Source: Methanobacterium_B sp963825335 (lineage in GTDB: Archaea > Methanobacteriota > Methanobacteria > Methanobacteriales > Methanobacteriaceae). Taken from it: a stretch of DNA of 64,000 nucleotides. A program made the position numbers and the translations under genes. The stretch is from contig CAWGSP010000002.1 of NCBI GenBank assembly GCA_963825335.1, forward strand, positions 223,019 through 287,018, read 5' to 3'. Below the pieces are notes generated by a model, which saw only the letters and a program-made list of their open reading frames with translations, did not search any database and was not told the DNA's origin. Of this stretch, positions 56,960 to 64,000 are shown piece after piece. Numbering within the stretch: position 1 is the stretch's first letter; each line of letters starts with the position of its first letter.

Positions 56960-58585
56960 CTAGGTCAGATTTTTATTAAATGCGAGTGGATCGATCAATG
57001 TTATTTGAAATTCTAGGAAATTGCCCTTTTCATCGTACAATGGGTTTGTTTCGATGTATGCCCTGAAATTATCATTTTCTGAACTTACAATTTCGATATT
57101 AAATTTTTGTGTGATGCCTGTTAAATGTGCTTTTTGAATTTTCTTACTGAAAATGTTCTTAGATTCGGGTTTGAGCAAATTTTTAAACGGTAAGTTGATC
57201 AATCTCAACTTTGAGACGCCTAAGAGTATTGTTCCAGTATTGTTGACGTCCACTATTTTACCGTTTTCTTTTAGAGTTAAGTATCCTACGGGTGCATGGT
57301 TGAACAGGTTGGAATATTTTTTTTGAGAAGCAAAGAGTCTATTCTCATATTTTTTAAGATTATTCCGTTGCATTTCAATCTCTATTTGATGGATCTTAAG
57401 GTCACGAATCAGTTCCTTGAAATTATTTGGAATATTTCCATATCCATTTTTGTTTTCATTAAGCAACTCTGCAGCTTCTTTACGTAATTCCTTTGATTTA
57501 TAAGCGGTTATCAGGGTGTCCTTTATCTCTGATCTTGTTTCATATTTCAATTCTGAAAATTTAATGATGAATTTGGTTCCACTTCCTTTCTCAAGTTCTA
57601 TTTCTCCTTCAAGCTGACTCGTTAAATTGTTGGTCAATCTCAATCCAAGGGAACTGGTGTTTTTGAAGTCAATATCTTCTGGTAATCCAATGCCATTATC
57701 GCTGATTGTTAACTGGAATCTATTTTCATCTACACGGATCAGGTTCACTGAGATCTCTCCAACATCATGGGAAAATGCATGTTTTAACGAGTTAGAAACC
57801 AGCTCATTAATTATTAATCCACAGGGAATTGCTGTTTCCATGTTGAATGAAATATCTTCAATTTCAACTTCTAACTTGATGCCTGGTCCTGCTGTGTGTG
57901 AACCAAAAAGGTCCTTCAGTAAACTGATACAGTAATCTGCAAATGCTATGCTTGAAAGATCCTTGGATTGATATAAACGTTCATGAACCTTTGCCATTGA
58001 CTTGACTCGATTTTGACTGTCAATAAAAAGATGCATATCCCTATCATCCTTTATCTGTGGTATTTGAAGAGATAGCAGGCTTGAGATTATCTGCATATTG
58101 TTGTTAACCCTGTGGTGAATTTCTCTCAGCAATATTTCCTTTTCTTGGAGTGATCGTTTGAGAAATTCATTCTTGGATGTCACATTTATCAATTCTAACT
58201 TTTCTTTATTTGCCCTGTGTCTGTTGAGTACTATTTCAACATTATTACGGAGTTCTCTCTCCTCAAATGGTTTAATTATATATGCATAGGGCTCTGTTTG
58301 TTTAGCACGTTTCATTATTTCTTCATTTCTGTAGGCTGTGAGGTATATTATGGGTATTCCAAAGTGGTTGTTGATATGCTCGGCTGCTTCAATACCATCA
58401 ATTTTACCTTCTAACATTATATCCATTAGAACAAGGTCGGCTTGGGTTTCGCCTGCAAAATATATGGCTTCTTCTCCAGAAGGTACAATGGCAAGTACCT
58501 GATAACCCAAATCTTCTAAAAGGAACTTTATATCCTGCCCTATTAGCTCTTCATCCTCAACAATCAGTATCTTTTCGTTAACCAT
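56960..58585 (-). CDS. Hybrid response regulator-histidine kinase with a C-terminal PAS domain
   Basis: The 541-residue soluble protein begins with a receiver domain (IVEDEE, Asp55 in LMDIML, LTAYRN and IKPFEE). A HisKA_2 domain follows (LLREIHHRVNNNMQ), then a HATPase domain (NELVSNSLKHAF, DNGIGLPED). After a coiled-coil linker, an unusual C-terminal PAS domain (YSNLFNHAPVGYLTLKENGKIVDVNN) ends the protein. The kinase gene upstream ends one base before this start, so the two are translated together. The upstream kinase probably phosphorylates the receiver. Confidence 0.92.
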   Translation of the reverse strand: MVNEKILIVEDEELIGQDIKFLLEDLGYQVLAIVPSGEEAIYFAGETQADLVLMDIMLEGKIDGIEAAEHINNHFGIPIIYLTAYRNEEIMKRAKQTEPYAYIIKPFEERELRNNVEIVLNRHRANKEKLELINVTSKNEFLKRSLQEKEILLREIHHRVNNNMQIISSLLSLQIPQIKDDRDMHLFIDSQNRVKSMAKVHERLYQSKDLSSIAFADYCISLLKDLFGSHTAGPGIKLEVEIEDISFNMETAIPCGLIINELVSNSLKHAFSHDVGEISVNLIRVDENRFQLTISDNGIGLPEDIDFKNTSSLGLRLTNNLTSQLEGEIELEKGSGTKFIIKFSELKYETRSEIKDTLITAYKSKELRKEAAELLNENKNGYGNIPNNFKELIRDLKIHQIEIEMQRNNLKKYENRLFASQKKYSNLFNHAPVGYLTLKENGKIVDVNNTGTILLGVSKLRLINLPFKNLLKPESKNIFSKKIQKAHLTGITQKFNIEIVSSENDNFRAYIETNPLYDEKGNFLEFQITLIDPLAFNKNLT

Positions 58586-59361
58586 CTATTTTACCCTGTC
58601 GCCGTATTTTAATTCGTTAAAAACCAGTTTGAATGTTGTTCCATTGCTTCGGTCTAGTTTGATCCTTGCTTTAAGTTGTTTGCTTAAATATTTAATTAAC
58701 TGCATACCAAATGTATTGGTTGTTTCAACATCTATACCTTCTGGAAATCCTATTCCAGTATCGCTTACTATCAAATTAATCTTGTTATCCCCATCTACTG
58801 TCAGTATAATTTTTATTTGCCCGCTTCTATGGTCTGGAAATGCATATTTTAAAGAATTTGCTACTATTTCATTGATTATTAGTCCGCAAGGTATGGCTGT
58901 TTCAATGTTTAGCGACACATCTTCGACATCCACAACCATGTCAATGTTGTGATCGTTCATTTCGTAGAAATAAAGCAAGTCTTCTGCTAATATTTTTACA
59001 TATCCCCTGAACTTTATTTTCGCAAGGTCATCTGATCTGTACAAGTTTTCGTGCAGAATTGCTATGGTCCGAACCCTGTTTTGGGTTACCTTGAATTTAT
59101 TAACTGCATCGGGATCTGTTATGAATCGTGATTGTAGACGTAACAGACTCAGTATAACTTGTAAATTATTTTTTACCCTGTGGTGTATCTCTTGCAGTAG
59201 TATTTCCTTTTCTTTTAGTGATGATTTGATTTTTTCTTCTGAAAGCCTTTGTTCTGTGATGTCCTGTTCTGTTCCAACTATCCTTAGGGCTTTGCCTGAA
59301 CTGTCCATGATAACTTTGCCCTTTGATGATACTATTCTTGTGGTACCATCGGGCCGTACAA
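58586..59361 (-). CDS. PAS-HisKA_2 sensor histidine kinase, N-terminus lost at junction
   Basis: The fragment begins at the junction in the PAS domain, reading LVRPDGTTRIVSSKGKVIMDSSGKALRIVGTEQDITEQ. It continues into a HisKA_2 domain (LLQEIHHRVKNNLQV) and a HATPase domain (NEIVANSLKYAF, VSDTGIGFPEG). The part before about 59361 is missing because the sequence switches to an unrelated proteobacterial gene in another frame. The stop (TAG, 58588-58586) touches the start of the hybrid kinase gene. The native gene should extend several hundred residues upstream with more PAS domains or a membrane sensor. Confidence 0.88.
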
Positions 59362-59365
59362 GGGC
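59355..59365. other. Chimeric junction: archaeal to proteobacterial sequence
   Basis: To the left, the minus-strand kinase PAS sequence is intact down to the RPDGTTR segment. To the right, the minus strand encodes an isocitrate dehydrogenase fragment whose homology runs to TTP (59362-59370). The two frames differ. GC content jumps from AT-rich to very GC-rich at this point. No repeat, IS or tRNA marks the join. Confidence 0.85.
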
Positions 59366-59683
59366 GTGGTGGGCGGTCCCTTGATGGACACGAGATAATC
59401 ACGGCACGCGGCCACGGTCTCGTCGGGCAGCCAGGTGTTATAGGCCTTGTTGGCCTTTTCGCCGGCGAAGACCTCCATCCAGCGGATCTCGCGCTCGCCC
59501 CATAGGCCTTCTGCACGGCTGCGTCGAAGACCCGCACGCTCGCGCGCCAGATATCCGGTCCGGTACCGTCGCCTTCGATGAAGGGGATGATCGGCCGATC
59601 GGGAACGCGCAGCTTGCCGTCTGCAATGGTGATCTTCTCGCCTCCGTTAGGCATCTGGATGGTGATCGGGCGTGGTTGGGCAT
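59362..59683 (-). pseudogene. icd: NADP-isocitrate dehydrogenase N-terminal fragment, frameshifted
   Basis: From ATG 59683 (after GGAGGAG) a frame begins MPNHA; one missing base then leads to ITIQMPNGGEKITIADGKL, followed by IIPFIEGDGTGPDIW and FDAAVQKAYG. A second frameshift lies in the run at about 59500, after which another frame gives REIRWMEVFAGEKANKAYNTWLP and KGPPTTP. These match the start of NADP-dependent isocitrate dehydrogenase of proteobacteria. The gene then stops at the junction. Both frameshifts fall in G/C runs, typical of uncorrected long-read errors. Confidence 0.8.
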
Positions 59684-59718
59684 GCGGTGTCTCCTCCAAA
59701 AAGAGCGGCAATGCTAGC

Positions 59719-60861
59719 ATGCGCGCCCGGAGACCCGCATTGCGTACACTCAGTTCGATTCCTGCCCGCGACGGCTTTCGGATGCCCGCGGAGTTCGAGC
59801 CTCATTCTGGTTGCTGGATGCTCTGGCCGGAGCGGACGGATAACTGGCGCGCAGGCGCCAAACCCGCGCAAGCCGCCTTCGCCGCCGTTGCGCAAGCGAT
59901 CTCGCTCGGCGAGCCGGTGACGGTCGGCGTGTCCGCCGGGCAATTTCACAACGCGCGCGCGCGCCTCGCGCCCGTGTACGGGTCGTCGAGATGTCCAGCG
60001 ACGACGCCTGGATGCGCGATTGCGGGCCGACGTTCGTGGTCGACGCCAAAGGCCGCCGCCGCGGCGTCCATTGGTCGTTCAATGCCTGGGGCGGGCTCGC
60101 AGGGGGGCTGTATTTCCCCTGGGACCGGGACGAAGAAGTGGCGCAGAAAGTGCTTGAGATCGAGGGAGAGGATCGGTATCGAACATCGTGCGTGCTCGAA
60201 GGGGGCGCCATCCACGTTGACGGACAAGGAACGTGCTTGACGACGGAGGAGTGCCTCCTCAATCCGAATCGAAATCCCGGCCTCAACCGCGCCCAGATCG
60301 AGGCCAAGCTGTGCCGGTATCTGGGCGTGAGCACGGTGATCTGGCTGGGCGCGGGCGTGTATCGGGACGAGACCGGCGGGCACATCGACGAGCTCGCATG
60401 CTTCACGAGTCCCGGGCACGTCGCGTTGACCTGGACCGAGGACCGCAAGGACCCGCAGTACCAGATTTCGAGGGATGCCTCGAGCGGCTGCGCAAGGCGC
60501 GCGATGCGCGCGGCCGGCGGCTCACCGTCCACAAGATCCATCAGCCGGGGCCGCTCTACATGACTGCCCAGGAGGCGGCCGGCGTCGATGTGCGCGCCGG
60601 CACGCACCCGCGGCGGGCGGGCGATCGTATGCCCGCCTCGTATATCAACTTCTATATCGCGAACCGTTATGTGGTGATGCCTCTGTACGACAAACGGCGG
60701 GACGGCGCGGCCATGCGCACGCTCAAGCGGCTGTTTCCCGACCCGCAAAGTGGTCGGCGTGCCGACGCGCGAGATCCTGCTCGGGGGCGGCAACATCCAC
60801 TGCATCACCCAGCAAGTGCCCGGCCGGCGGCCGCTGCGCGCCTTGGGCCCGCGTCCGATAA
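59719..60861 (+). pseudogene. aguA: Agmatine deiminase, broken by frameshifts
   Basis: Pieces in different frames together make one agmatine deiminase. 59770-59975 reads DGFRMPAEFEPHSGCWMLWPER. 59991-60476 reads SSDDAWMRDCGPTFVVD and on to LTWTEDRKDPQYQISRD. 60477-60750 includes GDRMPASYINFYIAN. 60750 onward reads VGVPTREILLGGGNIHCITQQ, with the catalytic Cys in NIHC. The enzyme converts agmatine to N-carbamoylputrescine in putrescine synthesis. At least three frameshifts occur. It is divergent from the icd fragment. Confidence 0.85.
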
Positions 60862-60934
60862 GGAACTTTGCCGCACGCGCTCTCGAAAGCCATTATCCTA
60901 CGCACCCCCATAAGTCACTCATCCGGAACCTGTA

Positions 60935-62967
60935 GTGCAGCCTCGCTTGAGAAAGATACGCTTACCAGGCCGTGAGCGCGGTCCTCTGCTTCGCCGCGAT
61001 CTTCGCCGCCGGCTGCCACGGCCGACCAACATCAGCGGCTACGGCATCGCCTGGGTCACCCTGACCGACGAGCCGCACGTGATTACACCGCTATGTCGTC
61101 ACCATCGACTCGGTGACCCTCACCCGCAGCGACGGCGCGTGGTGACCGCGGTGGCGACGCCCGAAGTCGTGGACCTCACCCAGGTCCACAACATCGCCGA
61201 AATGTGGAGCTCGGGGCCATTCCGGACGGCACCTACGTTTCGGCCACGATCACCGTGGACTACACGAACGCGGTCGATCTGCCGTGATGAAGAACGGCGT
61301 GCCGTCACCGGCAACGTTCTTGGACTACACGACCAGCACGCCGCGCCGACGACCTATGCGGTCACGGTGCAACTTCGACCCGCAAGAGCAGCCGACCATC
61401 ACCCAGACTTTCGCCTCGACCAGCGCCTTGCTGATGCCGTCGACTTCGATCTCGCCGCCTCGGGCGTGGTCGACATGACGACGGCGACCCGACCGTCTAC
61501 GTGCGGCCGTTCTTGACCATCGGGCACCTGCCGGCCGATACCAAGCTCATCCGGGTGCGCGGACCCCTCATCAACTCGAGCACCGACGTGCAGACCTACA
61601 CCGTGTACATCCGGCCGTTCTACGACGAGGCGAACAACATCGGGACGTCACGCTGTTCAGCCAGCCGAACACCATCTACACGCTCAACGGCGACACCTAC
61701 ATCGGCAGTGCGGGCCTGGCCGCCTTGTCGGTGTTGTCGGCCGGCACGACCATGACCGCCGGCTACACGACGTTCCAACCCGACTACAACCCTTGAACAG
61801 CGCGTACGCCGGCAGATTCAATCTGGAGTACGTCGTCGCCGGAAGCACGCTCGAAGACATCTACACCAACGGTATCACCGGCGATGTCATCGCTCGCAAC
61901 GGCAACACGTTGACGCTGCGGGGATCGACGTTGATCTTGACGACCGGACGACGCGCTTTGCAATACTACGAGGTCCGACTGCCAAGTGCTGCTCGGGCCC
62001 GGCACCATCGTGACGGCCGACGACAATCCGCTGCTGACGAGCTTGAACTCGAGCTCGGTCGCCGTCGGCGATCACATCACTGCCCGGGGCATCTTACCTC
62101 CCGACTCGACCGACGGCTGCCACCGGTGACGTGATCGACGCCACAGGCACCTCCCAGCACCAACACCGGCTCGGTGCGACTGCAGCCGAACGAGATGTGC
62201 GGCACGCTCGTCTCCTCGGCGGCCGGCAGCCTGGTGATGGACGTGAGCACCATCGACGATTTCCGGTCGTCGGTGTTCGACTTTGCCGGGAACGGGGCCA
62301 CCACCCCCGTGGCGTCGGCGTTCTCCGTCGACACGGCGGGGCTGACGCTGCCCGCCGGCACCGCCGCGCGGCGATCCGATCTGGGTGAGCGGCTACTCGT
62401 CCCCGTTCGGCACCGCGCCGCCCGACTTCCGGGCCTTCGCGCTCAACAACGAAACCTCGGTCCAGATCGCCGGCGGCCCACTCGGGGGCGGCGTCCCGAC
62501 CGCCGGGCACGGGGGGTGCGGCATCGGCAGTCAGGTTTGCGATCCCGCCGTGCTGCAGGCGGTCTGGAGCACCCCGGGCACGGCGGCGCCGTTCGAGACC
62601 ATTTCGGCAAGCGGGTTCTCGCTGAATCTGGCCAACCCGAGCCTGGCCTCGGCGTACATCCAGATCGGCCCCGAGAGCATCTCAATGAAATCGCTTCCCT
62701 CGAGCCCGCTGGTCGTCCCGACCACCCTCCCGGTCACGCAGCTGTTCTCGCCGCGCTATTGCTGGGGCAATCCGATAACGCCACCACCACAGCCACGGCG
62801 ACCTCGGCCACGGCGCGCTCAAAGCCGCAAGTAACTTCGCGACCTTCATCGACGGGGTCAACGGTACGCTCAGCACGAGCAACCCGGCCGCGCAGCTCAC
62901 TGCGCGAGGCATTTACAACCGGGCCACCAACACCTTTACCGCGACCAGCATCGACTTCGTGCTCTAA
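60935..62967 (+). pseudogene. Proteobacterial lipoprotein gene (DUF5666-like), multiply frameshifted
   Basis: A GTG at 60935 begins VQPRLRKIRLPG, then one frame change leads to AVLCFAAIFAAGC, a lipoprotein signal with lipobox AAGC. The rest alternates between frames: ISGYGIAWVTLTDEP, TAVATPEVVDLTQVHNIAEMW, VRPFLTIGHLPADTKLIRVRG, GDVIARNGNTLTLRG (repeat-like of DUF5666 proteins) and finally IYNRATNTFTATSIDFVL with the stop at 62967. I count at least six frameshifts. It would be an outer-membrane or periplasmic beta-rich lipoprotein of unknown role. Confidence 0.6.
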
Positions 62968-62978
62968 ACTAATCCCAC

Positions 62979-64000
62979 ATGGGGAGCGCACGATTTCGCT
63001 TCACCGAGGCGGGTTGGCCGGGAGAGCTGATGGCGTTGCGCGGCGGGCGTGGAGCCCGCCACGCGACGCCGCGCGCCGCCCGTCGGCTGCACCGCGGCGC
63101 CGGGCGAGGCGCTCGCAGGCGCCTACTGCGCCGCCCCGGCCGCGCGTTTGCGTGGTCTTGTCCGGCGGCGGGGCGCGCGGCATGGCGCACATCGGCGTGC
63201 TCAAGGTTCTCGAGACGCTCAAGGTGCCGATCGATTGCATCGCCGGCACCAGCATGGGCGCCGTGGTCGGGGGCCTCTATGCGAGCGGCATGACCGCCGC
63301 ACAGATCGAGTCCACCATGCGCTCGGTCGACTGGCAGGAGGCGTTTCGCGACGCGCCGCCGCGCCGCGACCTCAATTTCAGGCGCAAGCAGGACGACCGG
63401 AATTTTCTGGTGCGCCTGCCGCTCGGCCTCAAGCACTACCACATCCTCCTGCCGAAGGGATTCATCCAGGGCGAAAAGCTCCAGGAGACGCTGCGCCAGC
63501 AGACGCTGCCGTTCAGCAACAGCACGAACTTCGATCGGTTGCCGACGCCGTTCCGCGCGGTGGCGACGGACCTCGAGACGGGCTAGGCGGTGCTGCTCGA
63601 CAAGGGCGATCTGTCGATCGCCATGCGCGCGAGCATTTCCGCGCCCGGCGTGTTTGCGCCGGTCGATATCGAGGGGCGGCTGCTGGTCGACGGCGGCCTG
63701 GCCGAGAATTTGCCGATCGACGTCGCGCGCGACATGAAAGCCGACATCCTCATCGTGTCGGACGTGAGTTTCCCGTTGCAGCCGCGCGAGCAGCTCGACT
63801 CGGCGCTGTCGATTTCCAATCAAATGCTGGCGATCCTGGTGCGCCGGAATGCCGATCGGCAAAAGGCGACGCTCGGACCGCAGGACATACTCATCGAGCC
63901 CTCCCTCGGCACCTCGCCGGTCACCGACTTCACGCTCGTGGCGAGCACCATCGCGCAGGGCGAAGCCGCGGCGCGCGGCGTCGCCTCGCGGCTCGCGGCT
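62979..64000 (+). pseudogene. Patatin-like phospholipase, frameshifted and with an in-frame stop, 3' end cut
   Basis: ATG 62979 begins MGSARFRFTEAGWPGEL. A frameshift near 63100-63150 leads into CVVLSGGGARGMAHIGVLKVLE and the nucleophile elbow GTSMGAVVGG. An in-frame TAG at 63583-63585 stands where DLETGEAVLLDKGDL would be expected (GAG to TAG). The same frame then continues with ISAPGVFAPV and the catalytic Asp in DGGLAENLPIDVA. The gene runs off the window end. It is an RssA-type patatin esterase. Both defects may be read errors. Confidence 0.82.

Noticed and set aside
59362..64000. Horizontally acquired bacterial island
   Set aside because: There is no mobile element, tRNA or repeat at the border, the join truncates genes on both sides out of frame, and gene quality drops sharply; an assembly chimera is simpler.

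Overview
The first ~59.36 kb read as the chromosome of a methanogenic archaeon, most likely a mesophilic Methanobacterium-like member of Methanobacteriales (inference). Supporting signs are AT-rich DNA with strong archaeal BRE/TATA elements, Shine-Dalgarno sequences of the GGAGGTGAT type, T-run terminators, TrmB and PadR regulators, an archaeal Lhr helicase with a phosphoesterase, NucS, an MTH538-type TIR-like protein, a beta-helix adhesin-like surface protein and many PAS/histidine-kinase proteins. The last ~4.6 kb (about 59361-64000) are unrelated GC-rich proteobacterial sequence in which every gene is broken by frameshifts or stops. The join falls inside two truncated genes and is out of frame, so it looks like an assembly chimera and not a natural insertion.

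Layout. 1-7.4 kb: ABC-class ATPase, methyltransferase, 7TM histidine kinase, QueG-like Fe-S protein and a MacB-type ABC exporter. 8-11.2 kb: Na+/H+ antiporter, DUF308-like membrane protein under a 20-bp palindrome, LysE exporter. 11.4-15.8 kb: PadR repressor, ABC-2 exporter, ferredoxin, a QueG-like protein without its Fe-S domain, and a methyltransferase, all on one strand. 15.9-17.9 kb: a sulfur-relay operon (TusA, DsrE2-like, NifS/IscS-like) whose desulfurase lacks the PLP lysine. 18.2-34.7 kb: small membrane proteins, a cyclase-family hydrolase, tRNA-Glu, three histidine kinases, a strongly promoted candidate structured RNA, an amino-acid permease with a decayed second copy downstream, a response-regulator operon, a REC+multi-PAS protein and a TrmB/membrane-protein pair with clear operators. 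35-48.9 kb: CLC channel, Lhr plus phosphoesterase, HEAT-repeat protein, adhesin, nitrilase-family amidase, ferredoxin, TIR-like protein, MoxR/VWA pair and a PPP phosphatase. 49-59.36 kb: MFS exporter, a nonsense-interrupted substrate-binding protein, NucS, a cobalamin-binding protein with a CarH-type motif, a GMC-like flavoprotein with a four-cysteine motif, a tautomerase, and two adjacent sensor kinases, the outer one cut at the junction. 59.36-64 kb: broken proteobacterial icd, aguA, a lipoprotein gene and a patatin phospholipase.

The genes mostly serve sensing (six kinase or PAS sensors), export (two ABC exporters, LysE, MFS), ion balance (antiporter, CLC), sulfur and Fe-S chemistry, and nucleic-acid maintenance (Lhr, NucS). 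No CRISPR array, insertion sequence or rRNA gene was seen. The most unusual items are the lysine-less desulfurase in an otherwise complete sulfur-relay operon, the candidate RNA with an eight-C loop, and the PadR-ABC-ferredoxin-QueG-like-methyltransferase locus.
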